NCBI GenBank assembly: GCA_020351995.1
Contig: CP070674.1
Span: 550,451 to 614,450, forward strand
Direction: 5' to 3'
Source of the DNA: Candidatus Zixiibacteriota bacterium
GTDB lineage: Bacteria; Zixibacteria; MSB-5A5; GN15; FEB-12
Length of the DNA stretch: 64,000 nucleotides
Below, piece by piece: positions 8,815 through 16,431 of the stretch. The notes below the pieces were generated by a model, which was not told the origin of the DNA, searched no databases, and worked only from the letters and a program-made list of their open reading frames with translations. Within the stretch, counting starts at the first letter, position 1. Each line of letters begins with the position of its first letter. Both the position numbers and the translations under genes were made by a program.

Positions 8815-10074
8815 CTACGTTCCCATTTCCCACGAAGCCAGATATTTCTTCTGTTCAGGAGTGAGACGGTCGATGGATATGCCCATGGATTTGAGCTTCA
8901 GGGCGGCAATGTCCCGGTCGACTTTCTCCGGCAAACTGTAGACCCGCTTTTGAAGTTTCCGATGATTATTCACCACGAATTCAGAAGCGAGGGCCTGGTT
9001 GGCAAAGGACATATCCATGACCATCGCCGGGTGACCTTCGGCGCCGGCCAGGTTTATCAAACGCCCCTCGGCCAGGATATAGATTTTCTTCTTGCCGATG
9101 GTGAATTCCTCGACATGAGGCCGAACAATCCGACGTCTGGAAGCCGCCTTGGTGATTTTGGGCAGGTCTATCTCGGCATTGAAGTGACCTGAATTGGCAA
9201 CGATGGCACCGTCCTTCATTCGGCGCACATGTTCCAGCCGGACGACATTGATGTCACCGGTAACGGTGAGGAAAAGATCTCCAATAGGCGCCGCCTTACT
9301 CATCGGCATCACCAAAAAGCCGTCCATGGCCGCTTCAAGAGCTTTGACGTGGTCAACTTCCGTTATAATGACATTGGCTCCCATGCCCTTGGCGCGGATA
9401 GCCAGTCCCCGGCCGCACCATCCGTAGCCGGCTATCACCACCGTCGAACCGGCGATGAGCATATTGGTGCATCGTAGCACGCCGTCGAGTGTCGACTGTC
9501 CGGTGCCATACCGGTTATCAAAGAAGTGTTTGGTTTTGGAGTCATTGACCGCAATAACGGCAAACAGCAGGGCATCATCTTTCTCCATCGCCCGCAGACG
9601 AATCACCCCGGTGGTAGTTTCCTCGGTGCCCGCCATCACATGTTTGGCTAGGGCTTTTCGCTCGGTATGTAGCGTCGAAACCAGATCGGCGCCATCATCC
9701 ATGGTAATGCGCGGTTTAATATCCAGCGCCTGATGAATGTGCCTGTAATAGGTTTTGTTGTCCTCGCCGTTTCTGGCAAACACGCTGATGCCGTACTCTT
9801 TGACGAGAGCCGCAGCTGTATCATCCTGCGTGGAGAGTGGGTTGGAGGCACACAGAGTGAGGTTAGCCCCGCCAGCTTTGAGGGCTCGCATCAGGTTAGC
9901 CGTCTCGGTGGTAACATGAAGACAGCAAGCCATGTTGATACCTTTGAGCGGTTTTTGTTTGGCGAAGCGCTCCCTAATCAGGCGGAGCACCGGCATGGAC
10001 CGTTCGGCCCACTCAATTTTCTTCTTGCCGTCCTTAGCCAGGCGGATGTTAGTAATATCGTGTCTCGTACTCAT
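8815..10074 (-). CDS. ahcY: Adenosylhomocysteinase
   Basis: 419 aa. The enzyme hydrolyses S-adenosylhomocysteine to adenosine and homocysteine using bound NAD. The NAD site is VVIAGYGWCGRGLA (GxGxxG), and catalytic surroundings include HVTTETANL and NSGHFNAEID. The length and the C-terminal ending YLASWEMGT match the short form of Thermotoga and archaea, which lacks the ~40-residue insert and C-terminal tail of the E. coli/eukaryotic-type enzyme. It lies 3 nt after metK on the same strand, an obvious SAM synthesis/recycling operon. Confidence 0.95.
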   Translation of the reverse strand: MSTRHDITNIRLAKDGKKKIEWAERSMPVLRLIRERFAKQKPLKGINMACCLHVTTETANLMRALKAGGANLTLCASNPLSTQDDTAAALVKEYGISVFARNGEDNKTYYRHIHQALDIKPRITMDDGADLVSTLHTERKALAKHVMAGTEETTTGVIRLRAMEKDDALLFAVIAVNDSKTKHFFDNRYGTGQSTLDGVLRCTNMLIAGSTVVIAGYGWCGRGLAIRAKGMGANVIITEVDHVKALEAAMDGFLVMPMSKAAPIGDLFLTVTGDINVVRLEHVRRMKDGAIVANSGHFNAEIDLPKITKAASRRRIVRPHVEEFTIGKKKIYILAEGRLINLAGAEGHPAMVMDMSFANQALASEFVVNNHRKLQKRVYSLPEKVDRDIAALKLKSMGISIDRLTPEQKKYLASWEMGT

Positions 10075-10077
10075 TAT

Positions 10078-11241
10078 CTACGCTTCCTTCGCCAGTATTT
10101 TGGCTTTGTCGGTCCGTTCCCAGGTGAACTCTCTCTCATTACGCCCAAAGTGCCCGTAGGCGGAGGTTTTGCCATAAATGGGACGAAGCAGGTCGAGCTG
10201 CTTGATGATGCCCCTGGGTGTCATATCGAAGTGCTTGTTAATTAGCTCGACAATTCGCTTTTCGGGGATCTTGTTGGTTTTGTTGGTATAGAGCATCATC
10301 GAAACCGGGCGGGCGACGCCTATGGCATAAGCCAGCTGTATATTACATTTATCGGCCAGACCGGAGGCGACAACGTTCTTGGCGATGTAACGGGCCATGT
10401 AGCTTGCGGAACGGTCAACTTTGGTCGGGTCCTTGCCGGAAAAAGCGCCGCCGCCGTGGGATGCCATACCGCCATAGGTATCGACAATTATCTTCCGGCC
10501 GGTCATCCCCGTATCCGATTGAGGGCCTCCGACTACGAATTTTCCGGTAGGGTTAACCCAGAACTTTGTTTTCCTATCAGTCATTTTGGCCGGTATGATT
10601 GGCAGGGCTATTTTCTCGATGATTTCCTCGATGGCTTTTTTGGTTATCTTCTTGCCGGATTTGTTAAGAATCTCTTCAGTGTGTTGTGTGGAAATCACCA
10701 CGCTGTCGACCCGGTAAGGCTTCTTCTCGCGATACTCAACTGTGACCTGAGATTTTCCGTCAGGTCCCAGATAAGGCAGAATCTTCTTTTTTCGCACGGT
10801 GGCCAACTGTCGGGTAAGTTTATGAGCCAGCATAATGGGTATAGGCATAAGTTCCCTGGTATCGCGTGTCGCGTAGCCGGACATGAGGCCCTGGTCGCCG
10901 GCTCCGCCGATATCCACACCCTGAGCAATATCAGGCGACTGAGACCCGATAGCATTCAGAATAGCGCAGGAATCATAGGCAAAACCGTACCTGCTGTCGG
11001 TGTACCCTACTTCCTTTACAATCCGTCTGACCAGCTTGTGAATGTCGACATATGCGCTGGTGGTGATTTCACCCCCGACTATCACAAGCCCGGTCGTTAC
11101 GAACGTCTCACAGGCGACGCGTCCGGTTCGATCCTGCTTAATGATTTCGTCCAGAACACCGTCTGATATCCTGTCACATAACTTGTCCGGGTGACCTTCG
11201 GTTACCGACTCCGAAGTAAAGAGGAAATTCCCCTCGGTCAT
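10078..11241 (-). CDS. metK: S-adenosylmethionine synthetase
   Basis: 387 aa, full length. It makes SAM from methionine and ATP. The N-terminal [18 protein letters not shown] motif and the central [16 protein letters not shown] motif are the two PROSITE-type signatures of the family. AAAGGAG precedes the ATG at a good distance. It is the first gene of a metK-ahcY pair, with a 3-nt gap. The 62-nt upstream spacer is too short and lacks the stems for a SAM riboswitch. Confidence 0.97.
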   Translation of the reverse strand: MTEGNFLFTSESVTEGHPDKLCDRISDGVLDEIIKQDRTGRVACETFVTTGLVIVGGEITTSAYVDIHKLVRRIVKEVGYTDSRYGFAYDSCAILNAIGSQSPDIAQGVDIGGAGDQGLMSGYATRDTRELMPIPIMLAHKLTRQLATVRKKKILPYLGPDGKSQVTVEYREKKPYRVDSVVISTQHTEEILNKSGKKITKKAIEEIIEKIALPIIPAKMTDRKTKFWVNPTGKFVVGGPQSDTGMTGRKIIVDTYGGMASHGGGAFSGKDPTKVDRSASYMARYIAKNVVASGLADKCNIQLAYAIGVARPVSMMLYTNKTNKIPEKRIVELINKHFDMTPRGIIKQLDLLRPIYGKTSAYGHFGRNEREFTWERTDKAKILAKEA

Positions 11242-11303
11242 TATAGACTCCTTTAACTGATGTTCAAATCAAAATGCAGATATACAGAACGCCGCGAAAA
11301 TTA

Positions 11304-12275
11304 TCAACCGCTAATCTGAGTCGAATCGCCAATATTGAGAACTTTCTTCTCTCCCTTAACGGCAGCATCGTTACCGACAATGGATTTCTCCAGAATCAGG
11401 TTTTCCAGCCGGGCATCTTTGCCAATGATGGCGTCCGAAATGATACAGTTCCTGACCCGGGTCCCGGCGGCTATTGAGACATTGGGGCCGATCACCGAGT
11501 TCTCAATGCGGGCCTCTTCCGAGATATATACTGGCGGCTCCAGTGAGGTACCCTTTATCGGCGTGGGTTCGGGCATTTTCTCGAGAAAGTGGCGGTTGGT
11601 GGCGAGCATGGTTTCCTTTTTGCCGCAGTCAAACCACTTGTCAACCTCGAAAGGTGTGAACTTTATCTTTCTCTTGAGCATCCCTGCCAACGCGTCAGTA
11701 AGCTGAATCTCTCCCCTGGTTTTCTTCCCGGAGTCTACCAGTTGTCTCAGTTCGCGCTTCAATAATCCTGATTCGGAGAAGTAATAAAGGCCTATCAGAG
11801 CGAGATTTCCTTTGGGTTCCTTAGGTTTCTCCTCCAGGCTGACCACAGTATCGCGATTAATCTCGGCAATGCCGAACCTCTGCGGGTCTTCCACCGGGTG
11901 CAGGCCAAGAGTGTAATCGCCAGCGGTTACGAATTTCTTGAGGTCTCCCTCTACGACCGTGTCGCCGAGCAGGATTAGCACCGGGCTTTCGGTGAGAGCG
12001 TTCAGGGCGATGTGCAGGGCATAGCCCAGACCGAGCAGTTTATCCTGAGGTACAAAAGTGGCTTTGAATTCATAATTTCTTCGGACGTAGTCCTTTATCA
12101 TGTCGCCTTTGTACCCGATGACAAAAACCACCTCGTCCGGTTTGAGTCCGGTAATCGGCTCAAGCAGGTAGTCTATTATTGTCTTGCCGCCTATCTGCAG
12201 AAGCGGTTTGGGCTGTGTGAGCGTATGTGGTTTGAGTCTTGTCCCGACCCCTGCTACGGGAATAATCACTTTCAT
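11304..12275 (-). CDS. Sugar-phosphate nucleotidyltransferase with beta-helix tail
   Basis: 323 aa. The N-terminus has the nucleotidyltransferase signature VAGVGTRLKPHTLTQPKPLL, and GD in LGDTVVEGD is the metal-binding region. The last ~80 residues show hexapeptide-like repeats (ARIENSVIGPNVSIAAGTRV), typical of a left-handed beta-helix. Such proteins activate a sugar 1-phosphate to an NDP-sugar for glycan synthesis. The architecture resembles RfbA/RmlA-like and GlmU-like proteins, but the sugar cannot be told from sequence. It is upstream of metK on the same strand with a 62-nt gap. Confidence 0.85.
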   Translation of the reverse strand: MKVIIPVAGVGTRLKPHTLTQPKPLLQIGGKTIIDYLLEPITGLKPDEVVFVIGYKGDMIKDYVRRNYEFKATFVPQDKLLGLGYALHIALNALTESPVLILLGDTVVEGDLKKFVTAGDYTLGLHPVEDPQRFGIAEINRDTVVSLEEKPKEPKGNLALIGLYYFSESGLLKRELRQLVDSGKKTRGEIQLTDALAGMLKRKIKFTPFEVDKWFDCGKKETMLATNRHFLEKMPEPTPIKGTSLEPPVYISEEARIENSVIGPNVSIAAGTRVRNCIISDAIIGKDARLENLILEKSIVGNDAAVKGEKKVLNIGDSTQISG

Positions 12276-12442
12276 AAGAGCATCCAGTACCTGTCTGGCA
12301 CATAGTAGGAAAAGAAAGCGCCTTTGACAAGTGATTATCTAAGGTAAATCAGGTCTACATTTCTTACCGGTCGCCGCCGGAACAGATGACTCGGGTTAGT
12401 ATGAGAAGCGAGGGCCTGACGCGGCCGGAATTGGCGCATTCG

Positions 12443-13081
12443 TCAGAATATGGTGGAGAAACTGCCGATCCAGTCCTCAACCAAAAACTGGACCCGGCCG
12501 ATCAGCAGTGAAACACGACCCATGACGGTGTAGCCGAAGTGGGCACCGAATGATATCATTATGAACCAGATTCCGACCTTGGCAGCACCCCCGAATATAC
12601 CGGTATGTTCTTTGGAGAAATAGAAATAGATGAGGGTGGAGATAACACCTATCACGACAATTATGGCTAATATCGTGGCCGCGAATCCGTTTTCGCCACC
12701 GAGCGCCAGCATGGTCCACTGCATCTGTGGCAGAACCCTGCCATGAAGTTCGGTGACCAGAAATACTCCGGCCGTTGTTCCCATCACAAACGCCAGTGAT
12801 ATGCGCGATAGCCAGGATATTCGGGGCCAGAACCTTGCAAACATGAAGACTCCCAAAACGCCCGGCACAAGGAGCTGCCACTGCCCCGCACCTATCATGG
12901 GGTCCCAGAGCTTCTGCAAAATGATGGTATCCCAGATAAGGCCTACCTGATATCCAGCGGTAAGGCCAGCGAATATGTGTTCCGCAAGCTTATAGACCGG
13001 GTTGTCTTTATAAAGGAAGGAAAACAGAGCCAGCGTAAAGAAGGCCATCACCCATATTTGCAATAGCTCCATAAAGCTCAC
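12443..13081 (-). CDS. Unknown polytopic membrane protein (cassette gene 4)
   Basis: 212 aa with about six hydrophobic helices and short loops; no cysteines and no recognisable motif. The conserved-looking charged pieces are YKDNPVYKLAEH near the N-terminus and FARFWPRISWLSR in the middle. The ATG overlaps the stop of the preceding gene (ATGA, 13078-13081), showing translational coupling. It is the last gene of a four-gene membrane cassette (12443-15461) whose first gene is a DUF6754-type protein. I do not recognise its family; a membrane complex with its three neighbours is an inference from gene order and coupling. Confidence 0.75.
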   Translation of the reverse strand: MSFMELLQIWVMAFFTLALFSFLYKDNPVYKLAEHIFAGLTAGYQVGLIWDTIILQKLWDPMIGAGQWQLLVPGVLGVFMFARFWPRISWLSRISLAFVMGTTAGVFLVTELHGRVLPQMQWTMLALGGENGFAATILAIIVVIGVISTLIYFYFSKEHTGIFGGAAKVGIWFIMISFGAHFGYTVMGRVSLLIGRVQFLVEDWIGSFSTIF

Positions 13082-13917
13082 GCCGCCCTGCCTTTCCTGC
13101 GCTGGGCACGCCCTACAAAGAAAGCAATATTACCAACTATCACGAAGGCAATAATCAGAAAATGCACCAGGGATTGGATATCCATGCCGCGAAAAGCTGT
13201 ATCGGGCTGTCCCAGCAGGATTTCGTACTCGGCGGCGCCTTTCATTCCACCCAGAAGGCCGACGATCTGTTTGGAGCCTACGTAGGCATAATATTTGGGA
13301 GCCATTACCGCCGTCATGGCGACTCCCATAGGCACACCGTAGCCGGCATTGACGATGGATATCCAATAATCCGCCGTCGCATTATCGGCAACTTCGAAAA
13401 TAAAGGAAATCTGCCTGTAATTGGTGATTGAATCCATCATCGGCAGTTCGCTCAGGGGAGTGCCGCTGTTATCGGTGGGGAAAATGGACTCTATGGATTG
13501 CCCCATTCCCTTCAGAACCGATACATAGCCGTATTTATAACCGAGATTTACGAAGTCTTTGCCGTACTCCTTGCCCGTCTCAGCGGCGACTCTACGTGTC
13601 ACCGATTCGGCCATGGATGGCGCTCCATAGGGTATGTTGGTGAGGGTAATAATCTTGCAATGCTTGCGGAAGAGATGCCTCGCTCCAACTACCGCCATCG
13701 GCTCAGTTTCCGCGACGGTAGACGGGTAGTAATCAAAAACGAGCATGACGGTGCACGAGTCCGGCAAAGCTTCGACAGCGTCGTAGAAACTTTGCGCTTC
13801 GGGGCTCACGCTTACCGGAAACTTCATGGGAATGATAAAGGGGATGACAACAGCCAAGCCTACCAGCAAGTACACCCAGCGGCGGTCAATCTGTTCCATT
13901 TTTTCCCAGAAGGTCAC
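13078..13917 (-). CDS. Unknown membrane-anchored protein with large soluble domain (cassette gene 3)
   Basis: 279 aa. One membrane helix lies at about residues 15-31 and another at about 248-266, so the ~215-residue middle would sit on one side, probably outside the cytoplasm. That middle looks like an alpha/beta fold (TVMLVFDYYPS, IITLTNIPYGAPS, KDFVNLGYKYG). I recognise no family or catalytic signature. Its stop is coupled to the next gene by ATGA, and it starts 5 nt after the preceding gene, inside the cassette 12443-15461. A ligand-binding or sensor role is conceivable but unsupported. Confidence 0.75.
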   Translation of the reverse strand: MTFWEKMEQIDRRWVYLLVGLAVVIPFIIPMKFPVSVSPEAQSFYDAVEALPDSCTVMLVFDYYPSTVAETEPMAVVGARHLFRKHCKIITLTNIPYGAPSMAESVTRRVAAETGKEYGKDFVNLGYKYGYVSVLKGMGQSIESIFPTDNSGTPLSELPMMDSITNYRQISFIFEVADNATADYWISIVNAGYGVPMGVAMTAVMAPKYYAYVGSKQIVGLLGGMKGAAEYEILLGQPDTAFRGMDIQSLVHFLIIAFVIVGNIAFFVGRAQRRKGRAA

Positions 13918-13922
13918 TGTAT

Positions 13923-14585
13923 TTATCCCTTACCCATATAAGTTCGTTCAATCCCCAGGATAATACGAAGCGACATGGAGGCCGCCCCGAGTGCGGCGCC
14001 GACAATAATACCTCGCTGGACTGCCAGATTGGCTCCGTTCATGACGTAGGTGTTTATCAAATCGGGGATGTTTCCGGGGAGGAGATTAAGAAGCGCTTCG
14101 CCGATTGGCACTCGCCAGAGCATAACCAGGGTGGCTGTCAGAAGCAGGATAGTTGCTTCGGCGTTACGAGCACGGAAAGCACGATAAGCCGCGGAAGCTA
14201 TGTAGAACGCGAGGGTCGCAAACATGGTGGCCATCATAGGCGCCTGCAGATAGTTGAACAACCAGTCGAAGATTGATCCCCGGGCCCGGCCAAACAGGGG
14301 CGACCAGTCCGGCGATAGCACTGATGGGATCGCCGTGACGAAAATCGCGATAATGGTGAACAGTTTGTATATCCAACCGTCACTGCGACGTTTAACAGCC
14401 GCCCAATTGACCCGGGTAATGGAAACCAGGCCCAGAAGCAGGGTGAATCCGCCGACGATAATTACCCAGTCGAGCAGCTGGTGCGACAGTTTGCCTATCG
14501 TGGTGGTTTCTTCATTGAAGAAGAAGGCTACGACCAAAATTAAACCAGAGGCAAATGCAACGAAAACAGGGGCGGCAGTTCTCAT
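13923..14585 (-). CDS. Unknown polytopic membrane protein (cassette gene 2)
   Basis: 220 aa with about six hydrophobic helices. A basic loop (NWAAVKRRSDGW) lies after the second helix and another (RAFRARNAEA) before the fifth. It ends in IERTYMGKG. It lies 24 nt downstream of the DUF6754-type gene and 5 nt upstream of cassette gene 3. No family is recognised. Size, topology and position suggest a core membrane subunit of a complex encoded by the cassette. Confidence 0.75.
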   Translation of the reverse strand: MRTAAPVFVAFASGLILVVAFFFNEETTTIGKLSHQLLDWVIIVGGFTLLLGLVSITRVNWAAVKRRSDGWIYKLFTIIAIFVTAIPSVLSPDWSPLFGRARGSIFDWLFNYLQAPMMATMFATLAFYIASAAYRAFRARNAEATILLLTATLVMLWRVPIGEALLNLLPGNIPDLINTYVMNGANLAVQRGIIVGAALGAASMSLRIILGIERTYMGKG

Positions 14586-14609
14586 AAGTGTGTCAGACTT
14601 CCCAATTAC

Positions 14610-15461
14610 TCATACGGCTTCGAATAGTCCCAGAAACCTATCACTTACGTTGAAAGAGGCCAGGATAACCCCGATTACTATGAGAATTACGATTATTATC
14701 TTGATGAAATCCTGCCCTTTGAGTCCACCCAGCATGAGGGGTTCGTGGGAGAGATAGGCCGAAGCGGCATACAATTCTTCGCCCATCAGGGTGTAATCAC
14801 AGGCAGCGATGAAGAACGGAAGTTGTTCAGGCTTGGCGGTACCGGCGATCTGAATAGAGCCGGCGGCGTTGCCCGTTTCGGCCAGCAGCAGAGACTCGGC
14901 AAAGAATGCCCCCATATAAATGTTGGTCGCAGGCCTCTCCCTCATCATGTAACCGTTGACGTTGGCGGTAAAGGCAAACTGCTCCCCGGCCACATAGCGG
15001 ACAGCATCCCTGTCAAAGGCATCCGCCTTACCCATCTCCACATATGACTGCTCCACAACCTCCTGGGCAGCGGCATAAACCAGCGGATACCGCACAGGAA
15101 CCATCAACGGAGTATCATATTGCGCCGTGATTTTGGCCACACGTCCCAGAATGGAGACGCCGGCAATGGTTTCAATCTGATCCAGTTCATCAATACCGGG
15201 AACATAGAGCACCGGCCTTCCCATCTCGGTAGCTCGCCCCACGGCTTCCTCGACCGCTTGAAGTCCGGCGATTTTTCTCAGAAACAGTGGCTTGCCCTGT
15301 TTGGCCCAACGGGTATAGAGAAGTATGGCGACAGAGAATATTACTACGAAGACCAGCGCATTGAGCCGATCAGTCCGGAATATGTCATCAGGATTCTGGG
15401 CGAATGCTCGATCAAAGCTAAACAGCAGGATGAGTAATACGGTAATAAGTCTTGTTGACAT
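14610..15461 (-). CDS. DUF6754-type membrane protein (cassette gene 1)
   Basis: 283 aa from ATG 15461; a GTG at 15482 is an alternative. A signal-like segment ends in RAFAQN, a membrane helix follows at about residues 30-50, and a last helix lies at about 255-273. The soluble region between them has many family-like motifs: GRATEMGRPVLYVPGI, SILGRVAKI, ESLLLAETGN, IQIAGTAKPEQLPFFIAACD and GEELYAASAYLS. I match these from memory to DUF6754, whose function is unknown to me. It heads a tight four-gene membrane cassette and has a near-consensus promoter just upstream. Confidence 0.8.
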   Translation of the reverse strand: MSTRLITVLLILLFSFDRAFAQNPDDIFRTDRLNALVFVVIFSVAILLYTRWAKQGKPLFLRKIAGLQAVEEAVGRATEMGRPVLYVPGIDELDQIETIAGVSILGRVAKITAQYDTPLMVPVRYPLVYAAAQEVVEQSYVEMGKADAFDRDAVRYVAGEQFAFTANVNGYMMRERPATNIYMGAFFAESLLLAETGNAAGSIQIAGTAKPEQLPFFIAACDYTLMGEELYAASAYLSHEPLMLGGLKGQDFIKIIIVILIVIGVILASFNVSDRFLGLFEAV

Positions 15462-15487
15462 TTGGCGTACTCGTGATGGCACAGGGG

Positions 15488-15515
15488 AATATAACTGAGA
15501 ACCTTAAAATGTCAA
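15488..15515 (-). promoter_or_regulatory. Strong candidate promoter of the membrane cassette
   Basis: Read on the minus strand: TTGACA (15515-15510), 16 bp, TATATT (15493-15488). This near-consensus sigma-70 promoter would start transcription around 15481, giving a leader of about 20 nt before ATG 15461. No clear Shine-Dalgarno sequence is present. Confidence 0.6.
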
Positions 15516-15799
15516 TTTATATTAAGACCGACTCCTACAGATGGCTGTTGAATGAAAAGGCGCGACGCATCCTCCGTGAGATGTCGTTCGACCTGCGCCA
15601 GATCACGCAGAGGCTCACGCGGACGCCCACGATGACCCGAGTTATGATACGATGTGGCTGTCCCGGTTTCACTTACGAATCCAAGTAAACCTGGCGAGGA
15701 ACGGCGACGCAGGGACGAACCAAGATGCTGCCAAAAGAGGTTGTGAACGCCACAGAACCCGCACGGTGGATGAGTGAATAACTGGAGCGGGATTTCCCG
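15516..15799. other. Intergenic spacer without recognised gene
   Basis: About 280 bp between the cassette promoter and the tRNA-Glu terminator. A 78-codon plus-strand frame covers part of it (15452-15688), but it runs through the promoter, has no ribosome binding site and shows no recognisable protein motif. I see no repeat or RNA structure here. Confidence 0.5.
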
Positions 15800-15841
15800 A
15801 AAAAGAACCGGGTGTGAACGACGGAGAGCCGTTACACCCGG
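15800..15841 (-). terminator. Rho-independent terminator of tRNA-Glu
   Basis: An 8-bp outer stem (CCGGGTGT/ACACCCGG, 15808-15815 with 15834-15841) encloses an inner ACGG/CCGT stem with an AGAG-type loop. On the minus strand it is followed by TTCTTTTT. It starts 8 nt past the 3' end of the tRNA. Confidence 0.8.
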
Positions 15842-15848
15842 AGCTTTC

Positions 15849-15920
15849 CAGCGGTACGGGGGATCGAACCCCGGTTTGATGGCTGAGAACCACCCGTCCT
15901 AACCACTAGACGATACCGCC
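15849..15920 (-). tRNA. tRNA-Glu (anticodon CTC)
   Basis: 72 nt, folded by eye on the minus strand. The acceptor stem GGCGGTA pairs with TACCGCT (first pair G-U). The D arm is GTCT...GGAC. The anticodon stem GGTGG/CCATC holds the loop TTCTCAG, with anticodon CTC reading GAG (Glu). The T arm CGGGG/CCCCG holds TTCGATC. The discriminator is G and no CCA is encoded, so CCA must be added by nucleotidyltransferase. It is monocistronic, with its own promoter and terminator. Confidence 0.93.
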
Positions 15921-15953
15921 GTTCAATGCGCAATGCTAAAAAGCAACAGACAA

Positions 15954-15982
15954 AAATAAATAAACGGAATCAGACCTGTCAA
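15954..15982 (-). promoter_or_regulatory. Candidate promoter of tRNA-Glu
   Basis: On the minus strand TTGACA (15982-15977), 17 bp, TTATTT (15959-15954). Transcription would start roughly 28 nt before the mature tRNA 5' end. An A+T-rich -10 region supports the call. Confidence 0.55.
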
Positions 15983-16431
15983 GGGATAAGACCCTGTTGA
16001 TAATCAATGAGTTACAGCAATGCAATTCGTAATATTAAGCCCGCTAATAGCTTAAGAAATTGAGTAAAAATCAGATTTGTGAGGTTTTTTTGAGAATTAT
16101 TAAATGCCATTATGGCGCAACAGTTGTCGAAATGGCGCCCGGCCTCGCAAGCCTAATCCGGCCTACATATTAAGCACTGGTGGCCGTTCCGACCGCATAT
16201 TAATGAGGTGTGGAGTGGTCTATCAAATCGCATCACATCCTCTGCCGACTGACTCGACAGTATCAATTGTTGGCCCCGATGCCACCGCGCCTTACCATCC
16301 GATGCTTACGTCGAACCGAACGTATTCCTGACCGCATAGCCGGGGCCGAGGGCGGGGCAACTTTTTGTTTTTCTTAAGTGTCCACAGCCCATATATTACC
16401 GGTCCACAATTTGACTTAAATGGAGGCGAGT
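15983..16431. other. A+T-rich divergent intergenic region
   Basis: About 450 bp between the tRNA-Glu promoter and the LonC-like gene. The first 150 bp is A+T-rich. A 75-codon frame at 16104-16331 has no ribosome binding site and no recognisable motif, so I do not call it. TATATT at 16392-16397, 34 nt before the protease ATG, may be its -10 box, but the matching -35 is poor. I see no conserved RNA fold. Confidence 0.5.

Noticed and set aside
16104-16331. Possible small gene of 75 codons upstream of the LonC-like gene
   Set aside because: It has no ribosome binding site, no motif and unusual composition. It lies in a regulatory-looking intergenic gap.
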